Notes: generated by a model not told the origin, from the sequence alone. Counted from the first letter of the stretch, positions 16,550 through 25,834 are shown. The stretch: DNA of 64,000 bases from Gemmatimonadota bacterium (GCA_028287305.1 JAQBPX010000015.1:248001-312000), one strand, 5' to 3'. Made by a program: numbers and translations.

Positions 16550-16994
16550 TGCTGTCCTGCTTCCAGAGAACGAAGGAAGCGACCAGGAAGGCGAGAATCA
16601 CGAGCAGCAGGACTCCTGGTGACGAGCGCCCCACGCGAATCAGCGCGGACTCCTCGGGGTCGAGCGGATTGTAGAACACGTTGAGTGACTCTCCCACCGC
16701 AAAGGGCGCCATTGCCCTCTCGAGCTCGGAGCGCACCCTGAAGCGGGAGTAGTCAGGACGGAGCTGCGTCCCGGTGTAGGTGCGTCCGTTCACGACGTAC
16801 GGATAGGCGAGATCGACGACGTACATCGTACGGCGACTGCTGAAATCGACGTCGATCCGGCTCGAGCGCAGCAATCCCCTGGTGACTTGCCAGCCCCTGC
16901 GCGCCTGCGCCTGCCTGCTGTCGTGCACCACTTTCCCGATGCCGCAGATCGCCACGAGCAGGAGCAGCATCGAGCGCATTCGTCCACTTCCCAT
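16545..16994 (-). CDS. DUF3592 domain-containing membrane protein
   Basis: 149 residues with a hydrophobic N-terminus (MLLLLVAICGIGKVV) and a C-terminal membrane segment (GVLLLVILAFLVASFVLW). Between them lies an extracytoplasmic beta domain with YVVNGRTYTGTQLRP, RSELERAMAPFAVGESLNVFYNPLDPEESAL, the typical DUF3592 pattern. The function of the family is unknown. It stands alone between the DUF3618 gene and the ABC exporter; the 47-base gap to the latter is pyrimidine-rich (CCTGCT repeats at about 17011-17040). Confidence 0.85.
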   Translation of the reverse strand: MGSGRMRSMLLLLVAICGIGKVVHDSRQAQARRGWQVTRGLLRSSRIDVDFSSRRTMYVVDLAYPYVVNGRTYTGTQLRPDYSRFRVRSELERAMAPFAVGESLNVFYNPLDPEESALIRVGRSSPGVLLLVILAFLVASFVLWKQDSR

Positions 16995-17041
16995 GGATTC
17001 TCCTCCCGAAGTTCCTGCTTCCTGCTACCTGCTCCCTGTTT

Positions 17042-18331
17042 CTACGCGTACCTGATCCACTTCAGCAACTCACGATACGACGGCTTCTTGCCGTACATCA
17101 GCAGCCCCACTCGATAGATGCGGGCGGCCAGCCAGATCGCGCCGACGCAGCCTATGGCCACGCCCAGGAGCACCACGCTGATCTCCGTCCAGCTGATCGA
17201 GATCAGCGACATTCGGAGCGGCATCATGATCGGCGCGCTGAAGGGCAGCCAGCTCACCACCTTCGCCAGGGTGCTTCCGGGATTCAGCAGCACCGGCTGC
17301 ATGAAGATGATGGACGACACGAGCAGCAGCATCACCGGCGTCGCGGCCTGCTGCGCATCTTCCTGGCTGCTCACCATCGCTCCCACGGCCGCGAACAGCG
17401 AGGCGTAGAAGATGAAGCCGAGGATGAAGAACAGGATCAGCGCGACGAACACGGCGGGAGAGACGGCCGGGATCACGAGCTTGTTCGCTGCCGCGCCTGC
17501 CCCGAACTTTTCCAGGATCGGCTGGCGCACCTGGTACATGATGTAGCCGATGGAGAGCCACGCCACGATCTGCGTGATGGCCACCATCCCGCCGCCCAGC
17601 ACCTTGCCGGCGAGCAGCGTGTCGGGTGGCGCACTGGACACCACCACCTCGGCGACGCGCGTCGTCTTCTCCTCCAGCACGCTGCGGAGGATCTGCTGGC
17701 CGTAGATGGCGATCATCATGTAGAGCAGCAGGCTCACGCCGTACCCGAAGAACAGGCCGGCCATGCCGCTCGCGCCCTCGCGTCCCTTGTCGGTGATCTT
17801 CTCGGTCCTGCTGTCGAGGTGCACCGCGGTGAGCTGCTGCACCTTCGATGGGTCGATCCCTTCCTTCTCCAGCCTCTGCCCAAGCAGGGCCTGGCGCACG
17901 ATTCCCGTGATGCTGCCGATGTCCACCAGTGACGACGCGTTGCGGCCCGCGTAGCGAACCAGCTTGCCCTGCTCCGTGAGGCTGTCGATCACGAGGTAGC
18001 CGAGCGCCTCGTGATGAATGACGGACTGGGTGGCCGCATCTTCCGCCGACGGAAGCTTGTCCGCCGCGATGCGCTCCACGCGCGGCGGCGTGCTCTGCGG
18101 CGCGACCAGCTTCATCATCTGTGCGACGCGCTCTCCCAGGTCGGTCCCCGTTGCGTCGAGCACGACGATGTTTGCGATGTCGGTGGACGTCCGCGTCTTG
18201 GACGCCATGACCGCCGGCAGCACCGCAATCAGCCCCATGAACACGGGGCCGAAGAAGGTCGCGATGATGAACCACTTCGAGCGCACGCGCTCGAGGTACT
18301 CGCGCTTGAATACCACCAGGAGCTTATCCAT
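17042..18331 (-). CDS. ABC-2 type transporter permease (NatB-like)
   Basis: 429 residues. An N-terminal anchor (KWFIIATFFGPVFMGLIAVLPAVM) is followed by a large extracytoplasmic domain (about 45-190), then five or six membrane segments from FFGYGVSLLLYMMIAIYGQQILRSVLEEKTTRVAEVVVSS. This matches ABC-2 permeases of the NatB/YhaP type, which export sodium ions or antibiotics. It overlaps the ATPase gene by 8 bases, so the two form an operon with the ATPase first. Confidence 0.9.
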   Translation of the reverse strand: MDKLLVVFKREYLERVRSKWFIIATFFGPVFMGLIAVLPAVMASKTRTSTDIANIVVLDATGTDLGERVAQMMKLVAPQSTPPRVERIAADKLPSAEDAATQSVIHHEALGYLVIDSLTEQGKLVRYAGRNASSLVDIGSITGIVRQALLGQRLEKEGIDPSKVQQLTAVHLDSRTEKITDKGREGASGMAGLFFGYGVSLLLYMMIAIYGQQILRSVLEEKTTRVAEVVVSSAPPDTLLAGKVLGGGMVAITQIVAWLSIGYIMYQVRQPILEKFGAGAAANKLVIPAVSPAVFVALILFFILGFIFYASLFAAVGAMVSSQEDAQQAATPVMLLLVSSIIFMQPVLLNPGSTLAKVVSWLPFSAPIMMPLRMSLISISWTEISVVLLGVAIGCVGAIWLAARIYRVGLLMYGKKPSYRELLKWIRYA

Positions 18332-19289
18332 TGCCGCTCATCCCCTCTTCGACGCCCGTGGCGCCGACCTTTTCAAGGAAGATCTGGTGCAGCGAGGGCT
18401 GCACGAGCTCGAACCGCGACACCGTGGCCCCGCTGGCCACCACGCGCTGCAGGATCTGCTGCGCGTTCGCCCCCGGTGCGAGCTCGATGTCGAAGAAGCG
18501 GTTCTGGTCGTCGAAGCGACTCACCAGCGAGCGGTCGTTGAGTACGGCGTCGACCTGCGCCCGCTCGCCGCCTTCCAGCGAGAGCGCCACGTTGCGGCCG
18601 CCGTGCGCGGCCTTCACCTCCGTCACGCTGCCGTCGAGCACCTTGTTCCCCTGCGCGATGATGCACACCGAGTCGCAGAGGCGCTCGGCGTTGTCCATCA
18701 TGTGCGTGGAGAAGATCACCGTCTTGCCGGTGTGCTTGAGGTGCATCACGGTGTCCTTGAGCGCCTGCGCATTGATCGGGTCGAGGCCGCTGAACGGCTC
18801 GTCGAGGATCACCAGGTCGGGCTCGTGCAGCAGGGTGCCGATGAACTGGACCTTCTGCTGCATGCCGCGCGACAGTTCGTCCACCTTCGCCGCGCCCCAG
18901 TCCTTCTCGGCGGTCTTGAGCGAGAGCCGCTCGAGCCACTCCTCGATGCGCGCCTTGGCCACCTTCGGCTTCACGCCCTTGAGCTCCGCGAGGAACAGCA
19001 GCACGCGGCGCACCTGCATCTTCTTGTAGAGGCCGCGCTCCTCTGGCAGGTAGCCCACGCGGTCGAGCGCGTGGCGCTCCGTATTGGGATGCCCGAGCAG
19101 CTGGATGGTGCCGCTGTCGGGGATGATGATGTTGAGGAGCATGCGGATCGTCGTGGTCTTGCCGGCACCGTTGGGGCCGAGCAAGCCGTAGACGGCGCCG
19201 CGCGGCACCTGCAGCGACAGGTCGCGTACCGCGACGTGCTGCTCGTAACGCTTGTAGGCGTTACGGATGTCGATCGCGAGATCGGTCAT
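18324..19289 (-). CDS. ABC transporter ATP-binding protein (NatA-like)
   Basis: 321 residues from ATG 19289 (MTDLAIDIRNAYKRYEQ); the frame extends 20 codons further without homology. Walker A is GPNGAGKTTT, the signature is LSRGMQQKVQF and Walker B is LVILDEPFSGLDP; the H-loop is FSTHMMDNAERL. After about residue 235 comes a DUF4162-type C-terminal domain, common in NatA/YhaQ ATPases. It pairs with the overlapping permease. No strong ribosome site is visible ahead of the chosen start. It is divergent from the molybdate-importer genes. Confidence 0.92.
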   Translation of the reverse strand: MTDLAIDIRNAYKRYEQHVAVRDLSLQVPRGAVYGLLGPNGAGKTTTIRMLLNIIIPDSGTIQLLGHPNTERHALDRVGYLPEERGLYKKMQVRRVLLFLAELKGVKPKVAKARIEEWLERLSLKTAEKDWGAAKVDELSRGMQQKVQFIGTLLHEPDLVILDEPFSGLDPINAQALKDTVMHLKHTGKTVIFSTHMMDNAERLCDSVCIIAQGNKVLDGSVTEVKAAHGGRNVALSLEGGERAQVDAVLNDRSLVSRFDDQNRFFDIELAPGANAQQILQRVVASGATVSRFELVQPSLHQIFLEKVGATGVEEGMSGNG

Positions 19290-19396
19290 GGGGAGGGAAA
19301 TAGGTAGGACCAGCAAGCTACGCCCTATTAGACGAGGACGCCTGCCCATCTGTTTCGGGATTGCCGTTTCCGTACGTTGCGGCCGATATTCCCGTC

Positions 19397-20377
19397 ATGA
19401 ACCCTCGTTGCCTCATCACCGGCTTCGCGCTCGCGAGCGTGGCCGCGTGCGGCCCCGGCAAGGACGCCCGCCCGGATACTCCCGCAGGCGCCCACCCCGC
19501 CACGAGCGCCTCACGGGCCGCAGTGCCGGGGGTGAAGAAGGAGACGGTGACCGTCGCGGTGGCCGCCAGCCTCTTTCCACCCATCCACGAGGTGGCGGAG
19601 TCGCTCTTTAGCCAGCAGAAGCTGATCACGCAGATCGAGGCCGGACCGTCCATGGAAATGGCGCAGCGGGCCACCCTGCCCGAGCGCACGCCGGACGTCG
19701 TGATCCTGGCCGACGACGAGGTCTTCGAGCGGGTGCTGGTCCCCCGGTATGCGCAGTGGCACGCCCGCTTCGCTCGCAACCGGCTGGTGGTCGCCTTCAC
19801 CCCCAAGTCCCGCTTCGCGAGCGAGATCAAGGTCGGGAACTGGTACGAGGTGCTGCGCCGGCCGGGAGTGCGCGTGGGGCGCGCCGATCCCAAGGTCGCC
19901 CCCGCCGGATACAACGCGATCCTGATGCTCCAGCTGGCCGAGCGCTTCTACCACCAGAAGGGGCTCGCCAACGACATCATTCGCAACGCCGGCGCCTCGG
20001 GCGTGACCCAGAACGCAGCCTCGCTGGCGGCGTTGCTCGTGGCGGGTGAGGTGGACTACATCATCGAGTACGAGTCGGTGGCCCGCTCGAACAACCTCGG
20101 CTGGGTCGCGCTCCCGCCGCAGGTGAACCTGGGCAACCCGGACATGCGCAGGGAATACGGCCAGGTCTCCATGAAGCTCGTGCGCGCGCCCGGCGACACT
20201 GCGGTGATTCGTGGCGCACCCATCACCTATGGCCTGACGATCCCCGCACACGTGGCGCACAACGCGAACGCCGAGGCATTCCTGGCGTACCTGCTCTCCG
20301 ACAAGGGAAAGTTCATCATGCGCCGCTACAACGTGGACGTCATGGACTCTCCGCTGTTCATCGGCAACCGCCGCTAG
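19397..20377 (+). CDS. wtpA: Molybdate/tungstate ABC transporter substrate-binding lipoprotein
   Basis: 326 residues from ATG 19397 (MNPRCLITGFALASVAACG), giving a lipoprotein signal with lipobox SVAAC. The binding domain begins VTVAVAASLFPPIHEVAESL and contains VRVGRADPKVAPAGYNAILMLQLAERFY and VDYIIEYESVARSNNLGWVALP, the pattern of the WtpA/ModA class of oxyanion-binding proteins. The family binds molybdate or tungstate through Ser and backbone contacts, with two carboxylates in WtpA. It is the first gene of a complete importer and precedes the permease by 5 bases. The molybdenum hydroxylase at 30-35.6 kb is a possible consumer. Confidence 0.87.
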   Translation: MNPRCLITGFALASVAACGPGKDARPDTPAGAHPATSASRAAVPGVKKETVTVAVAASLFPPIHEVAESLFSQQKLITQIEAGPSMEMAQRATLPERTPDVVILADDEVFERVLVPRYAQWHARFARNRLVVAFTPKSRFASEIKVGNWYEVLRRPGVRVGRADPKVAPAGYNAILMLQLAERFYHQKGLANDIIRNAGASGVTQNAASLAALLVAGEVDYIIEYESVARSNNLGWVALPPQVNLGNPDMRREYGQVSMKLVRAPGDTAVIRGAPITYGLTIPAHVAHNANAEAFLAYLLSDKGKFIMRRYNVDVMDSPLFIGNRR

Positions 20378-20382
20378 TCGCG

Positions 20383-21213
20383 GTGAGCGCGCTCCCGCGC
20401 ACCACGGCGCCGCTGGTGGGGGGCGGCGCCATCGCGACCGTGGTGAGCGGACTGCTCGGCTCCCTCTTCCTCCTCTTCCTCGTCGGTCCCGTTGCTGGAG
20501 TGGTTGGAAGCGGCGCCGCCGAGGGGTTTCGCCTGCTCGCCAGCGACAGCGAGCTGCAGGCCGCGCTCGCGCTCACCGCCGCGTCGGCTACGTTGGCCAC
20601 GCTCCTTGCCCTCCTTGGGGCGACGCCCATCGCATGGCTCCTGGAGCGCCGGAGCTTTCGCGGCCGGTCGGTGGTTGCCGCGCTCCTCGACATCCCGCTG
20701 CTCATCCCGCATCCCGTCGCGGGCATCGCCCTGCTGCTGGCCCTGGGCCGCGTGACACTCGCGGGGCGCGGGCTCGAGCTGTTCGGGCTGCACGTGACGG
20801 GCAGCGTGACCGGCATCGTGCTCGCGATGCTGTTCGTGTCGTCGCCGCTCTACCTGAACGCCGCGCGCGAGAGCTTCGCGAAGGTGGACCCGCGCTACGA
20901 GGCCGTCGCTCGCACGCTCGGCGACTCGCCCTGGCGCGCCTTCCGCCGCGTGACGCTGCCGCTGTCGCGCCGGGGACTGCTTGCGGGCGCGATCGTGATG
21001 TGGGCGCGCTCGGTGAGCGAGTTCGGCGCGATCGTCATCCTGGTGTATCACCCGCGCGTAGCGAGCGTGCTGATATGGGAGCGCTTCAACGTCTCCGGGC
21101 TGCGCGGGGCCGTGCCGGTCGCGGCCGTGCTCATACTCCTCGCCGTGATCCCGCTGCTGCTGCTCCGCATGCTGCGCGGCGACGAGATTCGCGAGGCCCC
21201 GCGCGCCGAATGA
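20383..21213 (+). CDS. wtpB: Molybdate/tungstate ABC transporter permease
   Basis: 276 residues from a GTG start, with six hydrophobic segments. The cytoplasmic coupling motif is FAKVDPRYEAVARTLGDSPWRAFRRVTLPLSRRGLLAG, the EAA loop of binding-protein-dependent permeases, followed by WARSVSEFGAIVILVYHP, characteristic of ModB, CysT and WtpB. It lies between the binding protein and the ATPase, and its stop overlaps the ATPase start by ATGA. The gene symbol rests on the WtpA-like partner; ModB would be equally defensible. Confidence 0.88.
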   Translation: MSALPRTTAPLVGGGAIATVVSGLLGSLFLLFLVGPVAGVVGSGAAEGFRLLASDSELQAALALTAASATLATLLALLGATPIAWLLERRSFRGRSVVAALLDIPLLIPHPVAGIALLLALGRVTLAGRGLELFGLHVTGSVTGIVLAMLFVSSPLYLNAARESFAKVDPRYEAVARTLGDSPWRAFRRVTLPLSRRGLLAGAIVMWARSVSEFGAIVILVYHPRVASVLIWERFNVSGLRGAVPVAAVLILLAVIPLLLLRMLRGDEIREAPRAE

Positions 21214-22283
21214 TCTCGGTCGAGGGCATCAGCGCAGGCGCCGGCGCGCGTCCACTCACGGACGTGTCGCTGGTGGTGCCACAGGGCAGCTACGGCGTGG
21301 TCATCGGGCCCGCGGGCGCCGGGAAGACCACGCTCCTCGAGGCGATCGCAGGGATCGTCCCGCTGCGCGCCGGCCGCGTGCACCTGTCGGGCGAGGACGT
21401 CACGACGTGGCCGCCGGAGGAGCGACGCCTGTCACTCGTGTACCAGCATGCCTGGCTTTTTCCGCACCTGGACGTCGCGCAGAACGTCGCCTATGGCGAG
21501 GCCGAGCCCGGCGTCGCCGATGCGATGATCGAGCGCTTCGGGTTGCAGGACGTGCGCGATCACGACGTGCGCGTGCTGAGCGGCGGGGAACGGCAACTCG
21601 TGGCGCTCGCGCGCGCGCTTGCGCACCGCCCTGAGGTGTTGCTGCTGGACGAGCCATTCGGGGCGCTCGACCCACGGCGTCGCGCTGCGGTTCGCCGCGA
21701 GGTGCGGACCATCTATTACGAGCGCCGCTTCACGGTGCTGCACGTGACGCACGACTTCGCCGAGGCGGGAGCGCTCGGCGACACGCTCGCCGTACTGGAT
21801 GGCGGGCGCCTGCTGCAGCAGGGCGCGCCCGAGATGGTGCTCCGCAAGCCGGCCACTCCCTGGATTGCGGAATTCGTGGGAGCGGAAAACGTGTTCGCGG
21901 GTGACGCGCGTCCCATTCGCGACAGCTCACCCGACTGGCGCGACGGGGACGACCTCGAGCAGCTGGAGCACGCCGTCGCGTTCAACACCGGCGCGCTCAC
22001 GCTCTACGCGCTCGGCCACGTGCTGCCGGGGCCCGCCCACGCAGTGATCCGGGCCGAGGAGGTCATGCTCTCGCTGGGGCCCCGCACCACGAGCGTGCGA
22101 AACCAGTTTCACGGCATCGTGAGCGACGTGACGGCGGCTGGTGCGCTCACGCGCGTCACCGTGCAGGTGACCGGCACGCCGATCGTGGCCGCGCTCACCA
22201 CGCGCTCGGCGGGCGAGCTGGACCTCGCGCCGGGAAGGGAAGTGTGGGTAGCATTCAAGGCGATGTCGGTCCACCTCTGCTGA
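21210..22283 (+). CDS. wtpC: Molybdate/tungstate ABC transporter ATPase
   Basis: 357 residues from the ATG overlapping the permease stop. The ATPase core shows Walker A GPAGAGKTTL, signature LSGGERQLVALARALA, Walker B VLLLDEPFGALDP and H-loop HVTHDFAEAGALGD. A C-terminal TOBE-like regulatory domain spans roughly 270-357 (VRNQFHGIVSDVTAAGALTRVTVQVTGTPIVAALTTRSAGELDL), as in ModC and WtpC, where it can bind oxyanion and inhibit transport. It closes the importer operon. Confidence 0.9.
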   Translation: MISVEGISAGAGARPLTDVSLVVPQGSYGVVIGPAGAGKTTLLEAIAGIVPLRAGRVHLSGEDVTTWPPEERRLSLVYQHAWLFPHLDVAQNVAYGEAEPGVADAMIERFGLQDVRDHDVRVLSGGERQLVALARALAHRPEVLLLDEPFGALDPRRRAAVRREVRTIYYERRFTVLHVTHDFAEAGALGDTLAVLDGGRLLQQGAPEMVLRKPATPWIAEFVGAENVFAGDARPIRDSSPDWRDGDDLEQLEHAVAFNTGALTLYALGHVLPGPAHAVIRAEEVMLSLGPRTTSVRNQFHGIVSDVTAAGALTRVTVQVTGTPIVAALTTRSAGELDLAPGREVWVAFKAMSVHLC

Positions 22284-22303
22284 AGCACTCCTCTCCCAGG
22301 TTC

Positions 22304-23545
22304 ATGCGTCGTCTCGTCGTGTCGTGCGTTGTCGCCCTGGCCTCGGTGTCCGGTGCGCAGGTGGTGCCCATTGCGAATGCGCGCGTGGCCGGCGCGCTCG
22401 AGATCATCAGGCGTGACAACGCATGGACGCTCGAGCAGCAGCGCTCGATCTGCGAGATTCCCGCGCCTCCATTCAGGGAGGCGGCGCGCGCTGCGGAGGT
22501 GAAGCATCGCTTCGAGGCGCTCGGCTACACGGGCGTGCGCATCGATGCGGTGGGGAACGTGATTGCGACGCACGCGGGCACGAGTGCGGGCCCCGGCGTG
22601 GTGATCGAGGGGCACCTCGACACCGTGTTTCCCGAGGGCACCGACGTGAAGGTGCATGCGAGCGCGATGCGGATGTCGTCGCCGGGAATCAGCGATGACT
22701 GTCGCGGGCTGGCGGTGGTGCTCGCCGCCGCGCGCGCGTTCCAGCTGGCGAAGGTAGCGCACCCGGGCACGCTCTGGTTCATCGCCAACGTGGGAGAGGA
22801 AGGTCCGGGAAACCTGCGCGGCACGCGGCACCTGTTCGAGCGCGAGCTGAAGGGGAAGATCGACCAGTTCATCTCGGTGGACGGCAGCAGCTTCGACGTC
22901 ACGAACCGCGCGGTCGGCAGCCATCGCTACCGCATCGTGTTCAAGGGTCCGGGCGGACATTCATACGGCGCCTTCGGGATTCCGAACCCGATTCACGCCA
23001 TGGGCCGCGCGATTGCGGACATCGCCGACATCCAGGTGCCGGTCACGCCCAAGGTGACCTTCAACGTGGGTGTAGTGAAGGGTGGCACATCGGTGAACTC
23101 GATTCCCTTCGAGGGCTCCATGGAGCTCGACATGCGGTCGGAGAGCGCGGTGGAGCTCGATCGCATCGACGCGAAGGCGCGGAAGATCGTGGCCGATGCC
23201 ATCGTCGCCGAGAACGCGCGCTGGGCGAAGAGCGGCGAGAAGGTGAGCGCGACGTTCGACACGATCGGCATCCGGCCCACGGGCGCGCAGGCAGAAGACG
23301 CGCCCATCGTGAAGGCGGCGCTGGCTGCCGGCGCGGCGCTGGGGATTCGCAGCGAGCTGGGTGCGTCGAGCACCGACGCGAACATCCCGATCGCCATGGG
23401 GCTGCCGGGGATCACGATCGGCGGCGGGGGCAACGCCGGCGGTGAGCATGCGCTCAGCGAGTACTACGAGGAGACGCCGGACGCGTACAAGGCCGCGCAG
23501 TGGGCGGTGCTGCTCGTGGCGATCCTGCTGGGAGTGCGGCCCTAG
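22304..23545 (+). CDS. Exported M20 family metallopeptidase
   Basis: 413 residues from ATG 22304 with a signal peptide (LVVSCVVALASVSGAQ). Zinc ligands of the co-catalytic M20 site are visible: GHLDTVF, the bridging Asp in GISDDCRG, and the catalytic EE in NVGEEGPGN. A dimerisation domain is inserted (RYRIVFKGPGGHSYGAFGIPNPIHAM) as in peptidase T and PepV-type enzymes. It probably cleaves di- or tripeptides in the periplasm. It starts 20 bases after the importer ATPase in the same direction, so co-transcription is possible although no functional link is evident. Confidence 0.92.
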   Translation: MRRLVVSCVVALASVSGAQVVPIANARVAGALEIIRRDNAWTLEQQRSICEIPAPPFREAARAAEVKHRFEALGYTGVRIDAVGNVIATHAGTSAGPGVVIEGHLDTVFPEGTDVKVHASAMRMSSPGISDDCRGLAVVLAAARAFQLAKVAHPGTLWFIANVGEEGPGNLRGTRHLFERELKGKIDQFISVDGSSFDVTNRAVGSHRYRIVFKGPGGHSYGAFGIPNPIHAMGRAIADIADIQVPVTPKVTFNVGVVKGGTSVNSIPFEGSMELDMRSESAVELDRIDAKARKIVADAIVAENARWAKSGEKVSATFDTIGIRPTGAQAEDAPIVKAALAAGAALGIRSELGASSTDANIPIAMGLPGITIGGGGNAGGEHALSEYYEETPDAYKAAQWAVLLVAILLGVRP

Positions 23546-23850
23546 GACGACTGCAGGAGCGTGTCGAGCGCATCCTTGCCCGTGACGACCTTCCACGGGA
23601 TGCACTCGTACTGGGCCATGCCGAAGGTCACGTAGGGATCGCCATCACGAATGGCATCCAGGCACGACTGCGGATCCTCGTCATCGGGCACGTGCAGCAG
23701 CAGGATGCCTCCCGCGCGCGGCTCCATGGGGCCCGAGGCGATGAGCTTGCCCTCTTCCCTGAGCTCCGCGAGATAGGCGCGGTGCGCGTCGAGGACCGTC
23801 AGCACGTCCTCCAGGGGACGGCGATACCGGATGATGGCGATGGCATACAT
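23542..23850 (-). CDS. YciI family protein
   Basis: 102 residues with a ferredoxin-like alpha/beta barrel pattern: MYAIAIIRYRRPLEDVLTV, RAYLAELREEGKLIASGPME, GGILLLHVPDDEDPQSCLD, GDPYVTFGMAQYECIPW. The central FxxGP-type segment and the DPF-like GDPYV turn are typical of YciI. The biochemical role of the family is unsettled; some members are decarboxylase- or dehydrochlorinase-like. It is the last gene of the SUF operon, 2 bases after sufS, and overlaps the convergent M20 gene by 4 bases. Confidence 0.87.
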   Translation of the reverse strand: MYAIAIIRYRRPLEDVLTVLDAHRAYLAELREEGKLIASGPMEPRAGGILLLHVPDDEDPQSCLDAIRDGDPYVTFGMAQYECIPWKVVTGKDALDTLLQSS

Positions 23851-23852
23851 GG

Positions 23853-25061
23853 CTAGAAGTTACTGAAGATTTCCTTCGCGCGCGCCACCCCCGCAGCCAG
23901 CGCCGCCACGTCTTCCTCGGTGCTGTACACGTAGAAGCTTGCGCGGGCCGTGGCGGGCACGGCCAGGCGACGCATGAGCGGTTGCGCGCAATGATGCCCG
24001 GCGCGAATGCAGACGCCCTGCTGGTCGAGGATGGTGGCCAGGTCGTGCGGGTGCACGCCCTCGAGGGTGAAGCTCAGCACTCCGCTGCGGTCATTCACCC
24101 CGGGGCCGTACACGGTGACTCCATCGATGGCCAGCAGCGCGTCCTGCGCCCTGCCCAGCAGTGCGAGCTCGTGCGTCCGCACCTGCGCCATCCCGATGCC
24201 ATCGAGGTACTCGCATGCGGCGGCCAGCCCGATCGCGTCGGCCACGTTCGGCGTGCCCGCCTCGAACTTGTGCGGCAGCGCATTCCAGGTGGAGCGCTCG
24301 TCGCCGACGATCTCGATCATGTCGCCGCCGAACTGGTACGGCGGCATGGACTCGAGGAGCGCGCGTGTCGCAGCCAGCCCGCCGATCCCCATTGGGCCGC
24401 ACATCTTGTGGCCGCTGAAGGCATACGCATCCAGGCCCAGCGCATCGAAGCTCACCGGCAGGTGCGGCGTGCCCTGCGCACCGTCGCAGATGGCCAGCGC
24501 GCCGACCGCATGTGCGGCGCGCGCGATCTCCGTCACCGGGTTGATGGTTCCCAGCGCGTTCGACACATGGCTGAACGCGACGACCCGCGTGCGCTCTCCG
24601 AGCATGCCCTTCAGCTGCTCGAGGTCGATGCGCCCATCCGTCGTGACCGGGCAGATCCTCAGCGACGCACCCTTCGCTCGCGCCAGCTGTTGCCATGGGA
24701 CGAAGTTCGCGTGATGCTCGAGCCCCGTGACCACGATCTCGTCACCGGGCTGTACGTTCGCGCCGCCCCACGCGGTCGCCACCAGGTTGAGCGCCTCGGT
24801 GGTGCCGCGCGTGAACACCAGGCAGTCGGAATCCTGGAGCCCGATGAACTTCGCGATGCGCACCCGCGCGTCGTGATATCGCTCCGTGGCCCGCGCCGAC
24901 AGGTCGTACGCCCCGCGATGCGGGTTCGCGTTGTCGCGCTCGTAGTAGTCGCGCATGGCGTCGAGCACCGCGCGCGGCTTCTGGCTCGTAGCCGCGGAAT
25001 CCAGGTAGTGCAGCCCCGGATTGTTCACCAGCAGCGGGAAGTCCTCTCGGCGCGCGCTCAT
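23853..25061 (-). CDS. sufS: Cysteine desulfurase, SufS class
   Basis: 402 residues. This fold-type I PLP enzyme removes sulfur from cysteine as a persulfide for Fe-S cluster assembly. The PLP lysine is in AFSGHKMCGPMGIGG, and the catalytic cysteine is in GVCIRAGHHCAQPL, the short-loop form of group II (SufS) enzymes. The N-terminus LHYLDSAATSQKPRAVL and TRGTTEALNLVA are also diagnostic. It overlaps the Rieske ferredoxin gene by ATGA. SufU, encoded in the same operon, is the expected sulfur acceptor. Confidence 0.96.
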   Translation of the reverse strand: MSARREDFPLLVNNPGLHYLDSAATSQKPRAVLDAMRDYYERDNANPHRGAYDLSARATERYHDARVRIAKFIGLQDSDCLVFTRGTTEALNLVATAWGGANVQPGDEIVVTGLEHHANFVPWQQLARAKGASLRICPVTTDGRIDLEQLKGMLGERTRVVAFSHVSNALGTINPVTEIARAAHAVGALAICDGAQGTPHLPVSFDALGLDAYAFSGHKMCGPMGIGGLAATRALLESMPPYQFGGDMIEIVGDERSTWNALPHKFEAGTPNVADAIGLAAACEYLDGIGMAQVRTHELALLGRAQDALLAIDGVTVYGPGVNDRSGVLSFTLEGVHPHDLATILDQQGVCIRAGHHCAQPLMRRLAVPATARASFYVYSTEEDVAALAAGVARAKEIFSNF

Positions 25062-25390
25062 GCAGTCCTCGCCTCGGGCGCGCAGACGAACACGCTGTCA
25101 CCCTCGATGCGCACCTCGAGCAGGTCGATCGGGTCGGTTGCCGGTCCCTTCAGCGGTTCACCGCTGCGACAGTCGAAACGCGCCCCATGCCACACGCACT
25201 CGATGCTGCCATCGGGGAGCAGCGTGCCGTCACTGAGCGGGAAGTCCGCATGCGAGCACGCGTCCACTGCCGCACCGACCACCCCTTGGTGACGGAAGAT
25301 GCAGATGGCCCTCCCACCCGCCGTGCGCGCGGGCACCAGGTCGCCATCGCGCAGCTGCGCGAGCGAGGCGACGCGTTCCCAGCCGCTCAT
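25058..25390 (-). CDS. Rieske-type [2Fe-2S] ferredoxin in SUF operon
   Basis: 110 residues from ATG 25390. It has a complete Rieske motif, CSHADF then CVWHGARFDCRSG (C-X-H and C-X2-H), with PIDLLEVRIEGDSVFV as the final strands. Such single-domain Rieske proteins act as electron carriers to oxygenases or nitrite reductases. Its overlaps with sufU (ATGA at the 5' end) and sufS (ATGA at the 3' end) tie it to Fe-S assembly, where it may be an electron donor or a cluster-dependent sensor; that role is inferred. Confidence 0.92.
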   Translation of the reverse strand: MSGWERVASLAQLRDGDLVPARTAGGRAICIFRHQGVVGAAVDACSHADFPLSDGTLLPDGSIECVWHGARFDCRSGEPLKGPATDPIDLLEVRIEGDSVFVCAPEARTA

Positions 25391-25821
25391 CCCGCGTCTC
25401 CCAACGCCTCGCGCAGCGCGTGCCAGGCCATGCTCGCGCACTTCACGCGTTGCGGGAACCGCGACACGCCGCCGAGCGCCACCAGCGAGCCGAGCTCGCC
25501 CTTCGCGGCCACCGGGTCCAGCTTGCCCGTGACCAGCTCGCGGAACTTCTCGCCCAGCTCCAGCGCCTCGGCGCGCGACTTTCCCTTGACGGCACTCGTC
25601 ATCAGCGACGCCGACGCGCGCGAGATCGCGCAACCCGACGCCTTGAAGCTCGCGTCGTCTAGGGTGCCATCGTCACCCAGCCGCACCCAGAGCGTGAGCT
25701 CATCGCCACAGAGCGGGTTGTGCTGGTCCACGCGCGCCGTTGCATCCGTCATCTCGCGCGAGTTCCGCGGGCGCCGGTTGTGCTCCAGGATGATCTCCTG
25801 GTAGAGCGCGTCGAGCGACAT
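25387..25821 (-). CDS. sufU: SUF system scaffold / sulfurtransferase SufU
   Basis: 144 residues. The start MSLDALYQEIILEHNRRPRN is the SufU signature. Three conserved cysteines are present in NPLCGDEL, KASGCAISRASASLM and RVKCASMAWHAL, with the insertion between the second and third expected for SufU rather than IscU. In Bacillus, SufU binds zinc and accepts sulfur from SufS. The operon lacks a recognisable sufE, consistent with SufU taking that role. Confidence 0.95.
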   Translation of the reverse strand: MSLDALYQEIILEHNRRPRNSREMTDATARVDQHNPLCGDELTLWVRLGDDGTLDDASFKASGCAISRASASLMTSAVKGKSRAEALELGEKFRELVTGKLDPVAAKGELGSLVALGGVSRFPQRVKCASMAWHALREALGDAG

Positions 25822-25834
25822 CGCGACCGGCGCG

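Noticed and set aside
23542-23560. Shared LQSS C-terminus of the YciI protein and the molybdenum subunit, from a common GGACGACTGCA stretch
   Set aside because: Only 11 bases are shared and only the second site fits the REP motif; chance is adequate.
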